Shown here: in pieces, positions 1 to 7,807 of the stretch
How positions within the stretch are numbered: position 1 is the stretch's first letter
Layout of the letters: every line of letters begins with the position of its first letter
NCBI GenBank assembly: GCA_964435165.1
Contig: CAYSXY010000004.1
Coordinates: forward strand, 21,667-85,666
Direction of reading: 5' to 3'
DNA: 64,000 bases
Source of the DNA: CAYSXY01 sp964435165
Lineage (GTDB): Bacteria > Pseudomonadota > Alphaproteobacteria > Rickettsiales > RI-342
The notes under the pieces: model-generated
The model's input: the letters and a program-made list of their open reading frames with translations, nothing else
Told to the model about the DNA's origin: nothing
Database searches by the model: none
Made by a program: the position numbers and the translations under genes

Positions 1-2
1 AC

Positions 3-953
3 TTTGACATTGTCAGCGTTCCACCCAGCGAACCGCGCACCAAGCCCAAAGCCTGTAATTATGCTCTGCGCTTTGCCCGTGGTGAGATGGTGACGATTTT
101 TGATGCGGAAGATCGACCGACATCCTCCCAATTGCGACATGCCGCGAGCTATTTTCACGCATCGAATGGGAAAACGGTCTGCCTTCAGGCACGACTCAAT
201 TACCATAATCGACGGCAAAACTGGTTAACCCGCCTTTTTGCCATTGAGTATGCCGCCTGGTTTGATGTAATGCTCAAAGGCCTGCACCGCATGGGTGCGC
301 CCGTGCCGCTCGGTGGTACCAGTAATCATATCCCTATCCGTCACTTACAAACAGTGGGAGCCTGGGATGCGTTTAATGTGACGGAAGATGCCGATCTCGG
401 TATTCGCCTGGCATTGGCAGGCGGCAAGACCGGACTGCTGGATTCCATCACGCTGGAAGAAGCGCCCTCCTCTCTTTCGGTCTGGCTCAAACAACGCACG
501 CGCTGGATCAAAGGATATATCCAGACTTATATTGTCCATATGCGCCATCCACGTGTGTTGCGGCGAACGCTTGGCTGGCGGGGTTTTATCGGATTTCAGC
601 TTTTTGTCGGTGCGCCAGCGCTGGTTTTTTTGCTGACGCCGCTCATGTGGCTGCTGGCCGTGCTTTGGCTGGCCGGCCTGACCGCTCCAACAAATGACCA
701 ACTCACCCAGTGGATTTATGCGCTTTCCGCGGCGAATCTCATCGGGGCGATTGCTGTGCATTTCATCCAGGCATGGATCGTGCTATGGACCAAACCGTGG
801 GATGGCATGCTCGGGTCATTATTTCTTTTTCCCTTTTACTGGCTGCTGCATTCGGCCGCCAGCTTTCGCGCTGTGTGGCAATTATGGCGGCGGCCTTTCT
901 ACTGGGATAAAACCCCGCACCGGCTGACCGGAATCCTGCCGCATATGTCATAG
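3..953 (+). CDS. Family 2 glycosyltransferase, C-terminal part
   Basis: The gene enters from the left edge; its reading frame is open from base 3, so the N-terminus is missing. The visible part carries the hallmarks of processive GT-A family 2 enzymes of the cellulose-synthase/BcsA-like type: an FDAEDRP stretch for the metal-binding DxD region, TEDADLGIRLA for the acceptor/catalytic aspartates, and QRTRWIKGYIQTY for the QxxRW motif. Three or four hydrophobic membrane segments follow in the last 110 residues. Enzymes of this kind polymerise or transfer sugars from nucleotide sugars at the inner membrane. The substrate cannot be told from this fragment. A perfect 18-bp inverted repeat starts at the stop codon. 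Confidence 0.85.
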   Translation, partial: FDIVSVPPSEPRTKPKACNYALRFARGEMVTIFDAEDRPTSSQLRHAASYFHASNGKTVCLQARLNYHNRRQNWLTRLFAIEYAAWFDVMLKGLHRMGAPVPLGGTSNHIPIRHLQTVGAWDAFNVTEDADLGIRLALAGGKTGLLDSITLEEAPSSLSVWLKQRTRWIKGYIQTYIVHMRHPRVLRRTLGWRGFIGFQLFVGAPALVFLLTPLMWLLAVLWLAGLTAPTNDQLTQWIYALSAANLIGAIAVHFIQAWIVLWTKPWDGMLGSLFLFPFYWLLHSAASFRAVWQLWRRPFYWDKTPHRLTGILPHMS

Positions 954-999
954 CCTCTGTTGAGGCATCATGTAAGGATGTTGCCTCAACAGAGGCTAT
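950..999. repeat. Perfect 18-bp inverted repeat at the glycosyltransferase stop codon
   Basis: Arms at 950-967 and 982-999 are exact reverse complements, with a 14-nt loop. The left arm contains the stop codon of the glycosyltransferase. No T-tract follows, so it is not a classical intrinsic terminator, although it could still end transcription or protect the mRNA 3' end. It opens a run of four palindromes that fills the gap to rpmJ. Confidence 0.8.
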
Positions 1000-1086
1000 A
1001 GCCATTCACATTAATTTTCATACAATCTGAATGGCTATGAGGCCGCGACTGCTGCCCGCGCCATAGTTGGCGCGTAAGCCTTAGTG
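998..1086 (-). repeat. R5-family multi-hairpin repeat
   Basis: An 11-bp hairpin (998-1008 with 1028-1038, arms ATAGCCATTCA/TGAATGGCTAT) is followed by a GCGACTGC-containing spacer and a 6-bp hairpin CGCGCC/GGCGCG (1057-1074). The same order of modules is found, reverse-complemented, at 62223-62302 and in part at 29738-29815 and 63886-63983. The 14-mer CGTAAGCCTTAGTG at 1073-1086 recurs inverted at 6967-6980. This is a dispersed repeat family and not a gene. Confidence 0.65.
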
Positions 1087-1098
1087 GCGTCTTAACGC

Positions 1099-1128
1099 CC
1101 CACTAATTTCTGTACAGAAATTAGTGGG
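1099..1128. repeat. Perfect 30-bp palindrome
   Basis: The whole 30 bases read the same on both strands (core TTTCTGTACAGAAA). A similar but different palindrome with a 4-nt loop lies at 63886-63915 (core TTTCTACACAGAAA), so the TTTCT/AGAAA centre is shared while the outer arms differ. It could be a hairpin module of the repeats or a protein-binding site; nothing here decides between them. Confidence 0.75.
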
Positions 1129-1223
1129 AAAAGCTATAAACGCCCGGCTTGACTTCTACAGCAAAAGCCATTATCAACCATCGCTCTGTTATTTTAATTA
1201 ACGCGAATGACGCGAGATAAGCC

Positions 1224-1349
1224 ATGAAAGTGCTCAGTTCCCTGAAGTCGGCCAAGAAACGTGATAAAAACTGCCGGGTAATCCGCCGCAAAGGCCGCGT
1301 TTATGTGATCAATAAGAAAAACCCTCGCTTTAAGGCGCGCCAGGGTTAA
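1224..1349 (+). CDS. rpmJ: 50S ribosomal protein L36
   Basis: A 41-residue, very basic protein starting MKVLSSLKSAKKR and ending NKKNPRFKARQG. This matches the L36 form with the KVLSSLKSAK start and the zinc-site cysteines reduced to one (DKNCRVI), common in alphaproteobacteria. L36 is the smallest protein of the large ribosomal subunit and packs into 23S rRNA domains II and VI. The gene stands alone, as is usual for this form. A weak purine-rich stretch (GAGATAAG) precedes the ATG. The identification is firm from the sequence pattern although the protein is tiny. Confidence 0.92.
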   Translation: MKVLSSLKSAKKRDKNCRVIRRKGRVYVINKKNPRFKARQG

Positions 1350-1427
1350 TTGATATCGGCGATGATTGCCGACACGTAAGACAGAATGATTGCCTATTTG
1401 CTAGACCTTATCCAGATGGTGTGAGAG

Positions 1428-1874
1428 TTATTCTTTAGGAGATTGGCTCTGCGTGATGTTGAGCAGCCATTCACCCGATTCAGCACGCTCAAATACATAG
1501 AGTGCCGTTTGGTTGCGGCCATTGCGCAATTTTTCATCTACAGTCACATACGCCGTTTGGTCATCGTGAATTTCGCCTGAGACAAACAGCACATCCCTGA
1601 CTGCACGGCCAAATGATGCATCGGTTCGAAAATGTTGCCGGGAATCGGCAGTCATAATAGATTCAATTAATGGCCGACTATGACGGTTTAGCGCGGTGCG
1701 TACAATATCAAACGACGGCAGTTGGAGGTCTATATCGGTGATTGTGACAATCACCGGCCCCGCCTCTTCCTCCGCTACCGGCTCCGGAGCTGGTTGCTTT
1801 GCTGACTGCATCATGACAACCATGCCGATGGCACCTATGACAATCAGGAGGATAATCGCTATCCAGGGCTTCAC
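1428..1874 (-). CDS. Membrane-anchored protein of unknown function
   Basis: A 148-residue protein with one N-terminal hydrophobic helix (residues 4-22) followed by a short proline/glutamate linker (PAPEPVAEEEAG) and a soluble domain of about 110 residues with mixed alpha/beta character. The layout suggests a single-pass inner-membrane protein with the domain in the periplasm. The soluble part has a plausible NTF2/SnoaL-like cadence (FERAESGEWLLNITQ near the end), but no motif confirms it. It stands alone and converges with nothing obvious. I do not recognise the family. Confidence 0.6.
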   Translation of the reverse strand: MKPWIAIILLIVIGAIGMVVMMQSAKQPAPEPVAEEEAGPVIVTITDIDLQLPSFDIVRTALNRHSRPLIESIMTADSRQHFRTDASFGRAVRDVLFVSGEIHDDQTAYVTVDEKLRNGRNQTALYVFERAESGEWLLNITQSQSPKE

Positions 1875-2136
1875 TTTTTCACCTTTTTGTTAGCACCTTT
1901 TTCCTAGATAATGTCGTCACAAAACGGAGAATATGACAGCATTATCTAAGAGCACCCAAGTACAGACATATGTCATCCGGCATGCCCATTACTTTCACTA
2001 TGTGATTTTAGCATAGCTTGATCGGGAATGCGACGCTCTTATCCCGTCAGGAATTATTTTCTTTGCTCATGCCGTAGACAGTCATATCTTTGTCATATGC
2101 ATTTGCTATGATGCACATGAAATCAAAGGGATTCAC

Positions 2137-3603
2137 ATGGCCACCGACGACGATTCGCAATCGAAAAGATCAGGCAAAGGGGTTGCCCGACGTACGAACA
2201 CAGCGCGTATCCGCCGTCGCCAGTTTAATCTGGCAGAAGCGTTGGATTTATTACAATTCTGCCGCAGAAAGGCAGGGCCTGCTGCACGGAAAGCCACATC
2301 CTCACCGCCGTCCCGCCCCATAATGCAACCACCCTTAGCGGAGCGACAGAAGCAGCCAAGCGCAAAGCAACATGGTGATGCGCAACAGACAAAACCCAAA
2401 CCGCTCCTCCTGAGAGCCAGTCATTTGCAGTTGCTTCATGATAAGGGCCTCTTGCCTTATCTGCTGCGACAGGTATCGTCACGTTCGTTATCGATTTCCA
2501 TGATTGTGATCCAGGGCCCTGTACCGTTAGCACTCTGGCTACCATTGATGCAGGCGCATCATCTGCCCATTGCTCCTGCGGATGTCGTGGTCACCCCCGA
2601 TGAATTACAGCAGCTACAGCGCAATGGTACGTTGGCGAGTATCCTCACTTCGCTTACGAGCAGGCGCACTCTCTCGCGTATTCGTTCCTTCACCGTCAGG
2701 GCAGCCGAGCATGGGCATGCGATCGTACCCATCCGTATCATCAAGCAGCTTTATAGCCATTTTCATGCACATTCGGTCATTCAATTCCATGGGCTTTCCA
2801 TTGGGTGGGATGATCAACGGACAAGCGGAGTGGCGGCCGCGATCATCCGATGGGTATTGTCGCACAGTCGTGCAGGCAGTCAGCCTAGCCGCTTCATGCA
2901 ATTGCATATTATTGGTTCGGGCACTGTCGCTGATTGTCGGTTGTTTGATGGCATCTCCCACTCGCATCTTGGTGCCCTGCCCGTTCACTTTGACCATTGC
3001 CGTTTGAGTGATCTAAAGCTTGATCTGAAAGAATTGGCGCAAGTACGCTTTTATCAATGTCAGTTGGATAATTTGTCCCTGAGCAACCGATATGGATTGC
3101 GCGGCATCAGGCCGCTGTTTCATGCGCAAAGCTCGCTACATATACTCGCATGCGATGACGCCGTGCCGCTGAATGAACTCTGTGATGCGTCAAGCAGGAT
3201 GAGTCGTCCCTCGGCCGTCTATGTCAGTGATCCGATTGAGCGGATGGTGGAAGAATTATTCACACGTGACGGGGCATTGCGTGCACATCGCAGTGGACAG
3301 ATTGATCCGCATAATGCAGACCATGCGATGTTGCACCATAGCACGGCAACGCAGCGCCGTCACGAGCAATCCCGCGTCTCAGATGTGATTCATTCCCTGC
3401 TGCGACGTATGGTGCGTCAAAAAGCTGGCAAAGATACGGCTTCAGAGCGTCATGACGCTCGCCCACGTCCTTCCGACATTCGTATCACACGGCATGATTT
3501 GGATTCCTCGCCTGCGAATGAGAATAGAAAAAACACTCAACGAGATAAGAAGAAATCGGTTGTGACATCGCGCAATCGCGAAAAACAGCGGATATATCAC
3601 TAA
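2137..3603 (+). CDS. Hypothetical protein, 488 residues
   Basis: The reading frame is long, well matched to the local codon use, and begins ATG after an AAAGGGATTCAC stretch that can serve as ribosome site. The first 85 residues are basic and low in complexity; the last 110 are again charged and probably disordered. The central part (about 85-370) alternates short hydrophobic strands and turns (LSISMIVIQG, HFDHCRLSDLKLDL, VRFYQCQLDNLSL), which looks like a repeat or solenoid fold but fits no family I know. There is no signal peptide or membrane helix. It sits next to the flagellar flgFGAH genes but converges on them, so no functional link is implied. Confidence 0.5.
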   Translation: MATDDDSQSKRSGKGVARRTNTARIRRRQFNLAEALDLLQFCRRKAGPAARKATSSPPSRPIMQPPLAERQKQPSAKQHGDAQQTKPKPLLLRASHLQLLHDKGLLPYLLRQVSSRSLSISMIVIQGPVPLALWLPLMQAHHLPIAPADVVVTPDELQQLQRNGTLASILTSLTSRRTLSRIRSFTVRAAEHGHAIVPIRIIKQLYSHFHAHSVIQFHGLSIGWDDQRTSGVAAAIIRWVLSHSRAGSQPSRFMQLHIIGSGTVADCRLFDGISHSHLGALPVHFDHCRLSDLKLDLKELAQVRFYQCQLDNLSLSNRYGLRGIRPLFHAQSSLHILACDDAVPLNELCDASSRMSRPSAVYVSDPIERMVEELFTRDGALRAHRSGQIDPHNADHAMLHHSTATQRRHEQSRVSDVIHSLLRRMVRQKAGKDTASERHDARPRPSDIRITRHDLDSSPANENRKNTQRDKKKSVVTSRNREKQRIYH

Positions 3604-3676
3604 AAAGCATTGCCACGCTCATTGCAATATAGCAATGAACGCGGCGGAGCTGGAGGGCCACTCTGATTCACCGATT

Positions 3677-4462
3677 CTAGAAGGGCGAGAGGACATCGAT
3701 GATTTGTGTGCCATAGCGCGGCTGCTGCAAGTCGCTCAACTGGCCCTGACCTCCATAGACGACCCGTGCTTCCGCCAATTGCGACAGCTCAATTGTATTG
3801 TCCGCCTTGATATCTTCCGGCCGGATCACCCCGGTGACAGCCACCTGGCGCTTTTCATAATTGACGCGCACTTCCTGCTGACCATGAATCACCAGGTTAC
3901 CATTCGGCAAGCGCTGCACGACCAATGCGGCGATTTCCGTTTCAATCCGCTCCCGGCGCTGAATGATGCCCTGCCCAGTCGTGGTACTTTCCTGGTTTAG
4001 ATCGAACAGATTAGTTTCATCCGCATCCCCGGGAAGCAAACCGACAACGCGGCGCTCCAGCCCCCAAAGCGCCGGCACCTGCAGGCCTTCTTCCGACTCG
4101 CGCTCACGCTCGGTCAGATTATCCAATTGTGCCCGGTCATTAATCTCGATTTTAACCGTGACAATATCCCCCACTCGGTTCGCCCGTTGATCGCGGAAAA
4201 ACGCGCGACTGCCAGGCTGCCACAAGGAATTGGGATTACGGCGCACCGGCGTCGCTTTTTCCGGCATCGGCCAGCTCACCGGCTTATAATCCTGTTTTTC
4301 AACGGGGTTTTCAATGGTTGAGAGCGGAGGCTCTTTCCCAACTTTACTGAGCCGATCCATCGTTTCGGCACAGCCGGTCACCGTGAGCAGCATCAGGCTA
4401 ATGCCCATCACCGTGACCCATTGCGACAGGCTCCAGTGCGAATATGTACTTTGTTTTAACAT
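3677..4462 (-). CDS. flgH: Flagellar L-ring protein FlgH
   Basis: FlgH forms the L ring around the distal rod in the outer membrane. The 261-residue protein has a lipoprotein signal with lipobox LLTVTGC (Cys at about residue 31) and the FlgH core pattern, with SLWQPGSRAFFRDQRANRVGDIVTV and NGNLVIHGQQEVRVNYEKRQVAVTGVIRPEDI, ending GTQIIDVLSPF. Length is slightly above the usual 220-240 because of a longer N-terminus. It is the last gene of the leftward flgF-flgG-flgA-flgH run, which is the normal alphaproteobacterial order, and is separated from flgA by only about 20 bases. Confidence 0.95.
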   Translation of the reverse strand: MLKQSTYSHWSLSQWVTVMGISLMLLTVTGCAETMDRLSKVGKEPPLSTIENPVEKQDYKPVSWPMPEKATPVRRNPNSLWQPGSRAFFRDQRANRVGDIVTVKIEINDRAQLDNLTERERESEEGLQVPALWGLERRVVGLLPGDADETNLFDLNQESTTTGQGIIQRRERIETEIAALVVQRLPNGNLVIHGQQEVRVNYEKRQVAVTGVIRPEDIKADNTIELSQLAEARVVYGGQGQLSDLQQPRYGTQIIDVLSPF

Positions 4463-4483
4463 GTTATTCCCCTTTTCTTATTT

Positions 4484-5302
4484 TTAATGATGCACAGCTG
4501 CCAGTTGCGACAGATGATGCACCGGCACCATCACCACCACGCCAGGAGCCATCACTGTGCCTTTGACCGTTTTACCCGAACTACTGTTGCGCACGCCAAT
4601 CAGCTGGCCTTCCGCCCCGTGCGACATTGCCACGCCCACAGTTTTAATTTCCAGATGTGGAGTGCGGTAAATCATTGTCACCAGATCATGCTTTCGAACT
4701 ACATCCGGTTTTTCAACATCACCCAGCCGAATCGGCCGACCCGCTGCCATTGGCCGTTTGGGCGACAGGCCCATCAGCCGTGACGGTTGATAGATCGTAT
4801 CATCACGCAGCAAGGCACTGCTGACCAGTTGCCAACTGATATGTGATTCGGTAATCACCTCATCCGGCAACAAGCGCTGCGAGAGCACCGGCACCTCTAC
4901 CAGCGAGACGAACCGTCCGGAGATAGTGAAACGTTGCCCTAGCTGCTCGGCGCTGTCTACCGTGCGCAGCACCGCATCCGCCTCAAAGCGTCCCGACTCT
5001 TCATCGACGCGATGGATGCTGATTTCCGGGACAAATACTTCCTGATGCTGATAAATCACCTCCGGATATTCACCAAACAAGGTAATTTCCAGTGGCTGCG
5101 CCTCACTGAGTCGCTGCTGCAACGCCTCACTCATGAACGCTACCAGGTGGGGTTTTTTCATCACCGTGACCGGAGCCGCAGCGTGCACCTCAGCCGCGCG
5201 TGCCTGCCCTTGCATGCCCCCTAGCATGATGACACTACACAGCAGTAACATACATGCAAGCCTCGCGACACTGTGTGCGCTATGATGAGTGTTACGATAC
5301 AT
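4484..5302 (-). CDS. flgA: Flagellar P-ring assembly chaperone FlgA
   Basis: FlgA is the periplasmic chaperone for the P-ring protein FlgI. The start at 5302 is chosen because AGGAGG lies five bases upstream; an in-frame GTG at 5308 overlaps that ribosome site. The protein has a signal peptide ending near QARAAEV and a C-terminal SAF-type domain with LLPDEVITESHISWQLV, GLSPKRPMAAGRPI and KTVKGTVMAPGVV, the typical FlgA signatures. It lies between flgG and flgH in one operon. FlgI itself is not in this window. Confidence 0.93.
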   Translation of the reverse strand: MYRNTHHSAHSVARLACMLLLCSVIMLGGMQGQARAAEVHAAAPVTVMKKPHLVAFMSEALQQRLSEAQPLEITLFGEYPEVIYQHQEVFVPEISIHRVDEESGRFEADAVLRTVDSAEQLGQRFTISGRFVSLVEVPVLSQRLLPDEVITESHISWQLVSSALLRDDTIYQPSRLMGLSPKRPMAAGRPIRLGDVEKPDVVRKHDLVTMIYRTPHLEIKTVGVAMSHGAEGQLIGVRNSSSGKTVKGTVMAPGVVVMVPVHHLSQLAAVHH

Positions 5303-5316
5303 CGTCACCTCCTCTC

Positions 5317-6105
5317 TTAGCGTTTGGAGCTATTGGCCGACTGCAACATCTCGTCAGTCGTGGTGATGACTTTGGAATTCATCTCATAGGCCCGCTGCGC
5401 CGTAATCAAATTGGTGATTTCATTGATGGGATTCACATTCGATGTCTCAACGAATCCCTGCATGATTTCGCCAAAATTCTGCTCGGTCGGCACGCCGAGA
5501 ATCGGCTGGCCGGAGGCAATTGTCTCTTTGAACATATTGCCGCCAATAGCCTCCATCCCGGCATCATTAATAAAGGTGGCCAATTCAAATTGCCCCAATT
5601 CTTCACTTTCAATCTGGTCCTGGAATGTCACCTGAATCACGCCGTCACGGCTGATGGTGATGTCTTTCGCATCTTCCGGCACAACAATGCCCGGCAGCAC
5701 CAGATAGCCTTCCGAGGTAACAATTTCACCCTCAGGGCTGAGCTTGAAGCTACCGTCTCGCGTATAGGCAATCTGGCCATCCGGCAGTTCGATTTGCAGC
5801 CAGCCATCGCCATTAACGGCAATATCCAGCGGATTTTCCGTGCGATCCAGTGTGCCCTGTTCAAAGGTGCGGTAGACCGACCCGGGTTTGACGCCAAGGC
5901 CCATTTGAATACCTGTTGGCACGACCGTTCCCACATCCGAGGTTTGTGTGCCGACACGTCGCTGATTTTGATAAATCAAATCCTGAAACTGCGCTTTTTG
6001 CCGCTTATAGGCGGATGTCGTCATATTCGCGATGTTGTTCGAGGTGACCTCGATATTGGTTTGCTGTGCCAGCATTCCGGTGGTGGCGATAAATAGTGAA
6101 CGCAT
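5317..6105 (-). CDS. flgG: Flagellar distal rod protein FlgG
   Basis: FlgG builds the distal rod of the basal body. The 262-residue length is exactly that of the family. Visible signatures are the N-terminal rod motif (SNNIANMTTSAYKRQKAQF), the LGVKPGSVYRTFEQGTL segment, GDGWLQIELPDGQIAYTRDG, and the C-terminal coiled region NEITNLITAQRAYEMNSKVI. The start has a clear AAAGGGA ribosome site. It directly follows flgF with about 20 bases between them. Confidence 0.97.
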   Translation of the reverse strand: MRSLFIATTGMLAQQTNIEVTSNNIANMTTSAYKRQKAQFQDLIYQNQRRVGTQTSDVGTVVPTGIQMGLGVKPGSVYRTFEQGTLDRTENPLDIAVNGDGWLQIELPDGQIAYTRDGSFKLSPEGEIVTSEGYLVLPGIVVPEDAKDITISRDGVIQVTFQDQIESEELGQFELATFINDAGMEAIGGNMFKETIASGQPILGVPTEQNFGEIMQGFVETSNVNPINEITNLITAQRAYEMNSKVITTTDEMLQSANSSKR

Positions 6106-6126
6106 GATGCTATCCCTTTCTTGATC

Positions 6127-6858
6127 TTATCTATTGCTTTGCTGAGCCCAGGCATCCATCGCCCGACGCTGTAAATCATAAGCCGTGTCCATAAATTGCG
6201 AGGTGCTGCTGACGCGGCGGCTTGTTTCAATCATTTTGGTCAGTTCCACGATGGACTGCACGTTGGAACGCTCCAAAAACCCCTGTGCGATTTTGAATTC
6301 CGTGACATTGGCATTGAGTGGTGGATCGTCCGTGGCGTAGATGGTCGCACTCAAACGCTGCAAATTTTGTTGATTCGCAAAAGTGACGACATTCATCCGC
6401 GCCAGCTCATCACCATCGACGATAATGAGGCCATCCTCGGCAAAGGTAATCTCCCGTGCATCTTCAGGAATCAGGATATTCTGACCGCCCAATTGTAATA
6501 GCGGAGCTCCGGAATCCGTCACTAACCGCCCGGTCGGATCGATCTGCAAACTCCCAGCGCGCGTATAGGCCGGCCCATTAGCGGTTTCTACCTGAAGAAA
6601 TGCGTCACCTTGAATGGCGATATCCAACATGCGATTCGTTTGCTCCAGTGCCCCATCCTGTATGTCGCGATACATACGCAAATCCTGAGCAAACGAGATT
6701 TTTTGGCCATTCCCGTTCGGCACGGTCCAATCCGTCAGCATAAAATCATTGCGCTTGTAGGACGTTGTGTTGGCATTGGCGATATTATTGGCCACCGTAT
6801 TCAGGTTGCGAAATTGCACCAATTGCTTCGACAGCGCGATATATATTGAATTATCCAT
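6127..6858 (-). CDS. flgF: Flagellar proximal rod protein FlgF
   Basis: FlgF is a rod protein of the flagellar basal body. The start at 6858 gives MDNSIYIALSKQ, the standard FlgF opening; a longer frame to 6885 adds nine residues with no family support. The N-terminal rod motif NNIANANTTSYKRNDFML and the C-terminal SNVQSIVELTKMIETSR are present, and the 243-residue length is normal. It heads the flgFGAH operon; a sigma-54 type promoter lies about 50 bases upstream on the same strand. Confidence 0.95.
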   Translation of the reverse strand: MDNSIYIALSKQLVQFRNLNTVANNIANANTTSYKRNDFMLTDWTVPNGNGQKISFAQDLRMYRDIQDGALEQTNRMLDIAIQGDAFLQVETANGPAYTRAGSLQIDPTGRLVTDSGAPLLQLGGQNILIPEDAREITFAEDGLIIVDGDELARMNVVTFANQQNLQRLSATIYATDDPPLNANVTEFKIAQGFLERSNVQSIVELTKMIETSRRVSSTSQFMDTAYDLQRRAMDAWAQQSNR

Positions 6859-6907
6859 AAATCGGTCACTCTTACCTGTGCACATTCATGATGTTTCACC
6901 AGATCAA

Positions 6908-6923
6908 TGCATGCATCGTGCCA
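6908..6923 (-). promoter_or_regulatory. Sigma-54 (-24/-12) promoter for flgFGAH
   Basis: Read on the minus strand this is TGGCAC-N5-ATGCA, with the invariant GG and GC at the right ten-base spacing and one mismatch to TGGCAC-N5-TTGCA. It lies 50 bases before the flgF start. RpoN control of basal-body genes is known in several alphaproteobacteria, for example Caulobacter. Confidence 0.7.
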
Positions 6924-6955
6924 ACTTTTAGATTTCGGTCAGGAGAGAAGGGTTA

Positions 6956-7007
6956 TCGTGAGCGCACACTAAGGCTTACGGGCCCATTTTAGTTAGTGTC
7001 GTCACGA
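6956..7007. repeat. Long imperfect hairpin in the flgF-fliL divergent gap
   Basis: TCGTGAGCGCACACTAA at 6956-6972 pairs with TTAGTGTCGTCACGA at 6993-7007 apart from two extra bases in the left arm. The inner part carries CACTAAGGCTTACG, the exact reverse complement of a 14-mer at 1073-1086, so it shares a module with the R5 repeats. It sits between the two divergent sigma-54 promoters and could act as a binding site for a flagellar activator, but its repeat nature makes chance insertion equally likely. Confidence 0.5.
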
Positions 7008-7138
7008 GATGGAGAATGCACTATCACTTCGCTGCCTGAGCGCTATGATGATGAGAAAAATACAGGCTGGATTATCGCCCATAAACCAATAAATTTAGAC
7101 GAACTGTAACCTTTCCTAAAGGTTTGGTAACCAGCTTA

Positions 7139-7154
7139 TGGCATAATTAATGCA
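7139..7154 (+). promoter_or_regulatory. Probable sigma-54 promoter for fliL-fliM
   Basis: TGGCAT-AATTA-ATGCA matches the -24/-12 consensus with two mismatches and correct spacing. It lies about 40 bases before the fliL start, mirroring the site in front of flgF on the other strand. Confidence 0.55.
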
Positions 7155-7192
7155 TCATATGATGTGTATCATGTAAAATCAGCGGTGGAATC

Positions 7193-7789
7193 ATGGCAGA
7201 CGATAACGAATCAGCAGATGGCTCGCAGGAAGAAGGCTCACTTGAGCTGGAGGAAGAGGGCAAAAAAAGCGGTAAGAAAAAAATTATCTTGCTGCTGATT
7301 ATTGTGCTGGTGCTGGTTGGTGGCGGTGTTGGTGTCTTTATGAGCGGTATTTTGGGCGGTGGCGAGGCTGAACAGGCAGCGGCCGATGAACAAGGGGGCG
7401 CATTGCAAGACGACATGGCCAGTGAGCCAGGTGGTCCGGATAATACCGGAGCAAAATCGAGTGCGTCGGGAGAGCCGATGCCGAGCCTCTATTTTTATGA
7501 ATTACCGGAATTTCTGGTAAATCTGAATAGCGGCGATACGCGCCGCGGATTTCTTAAAATGTCTATTTCCATTGAAGTAGAAAACGAAGATGCCATGGAG
7601 AAATTACAGGAATTTCAGCCTCGTATTCAGGATGCTTTTCAAACCTATTTAAGACAATTGCGCCCAAGCGACCTGCAGGGTTCTGCGGGATTATATCGTC
7701 TGCGCGAGGAACTGATGCTTCGACTGAACAAAGCGGTCTACCCCGTTGAAGTGAATGACATTTTGTTCAAGGAAATTATTGTACAATAA
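7193..7789 (+). CDS. fliL: Flagellar basal body-associated protein FliL
   Basis: FliL is a single-pass inner-membrane protein that rings the stator and supports torque. The 198-residue protein has an acidic cytoplasmic start, one helix (about residues 29-48, KIILLLIIVLVLVGGGVGVF), a linker and the periplasmic FliL domain with YFYELPEFLVNLNSGDTRRGFLK and IQDAFQTYLRQLRPSDLQGS; it ends EVNDILFKEIIVQ as the family does. GGTGG precedes the ATG. It is followed at 18 bases by fliM, the standard pair. Confidence 0.95.
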   Translation: MADDNESADGSQEEGSLELEEEGKKSGKKKIILLLIIVLVLVGGGVGVFMSGILGGGEAEQAAADEQGGALQDDMASEPGGPDNTGAKSSASGEPMPSLYFYELPEFLVNLNSGDTRRGFLKMSISIEVENEDAMEKLQEFQPRIQDAFQTYLRQLRPSDLQGSAGLYRLREELMLRLNKAVYPVEVNDILFKEIIVQ

Positions 7790-7807
7790 ATATAGTAACC
7801 GACACAG

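Noticed and set aside
950..999. The 18-bp hairpin as an intrinsic terminator
   Set aside because: The stem is strong, but no run of T follows on either side, so it is recorded as an inverted repeat only.
5254..6096. A 280-codon open frame on the plus strand across flgA and flgG
   Set aside because: It lies opposite two certain flagellar genes, has no ribosome site and codes a composition typical of an antisense shadow.
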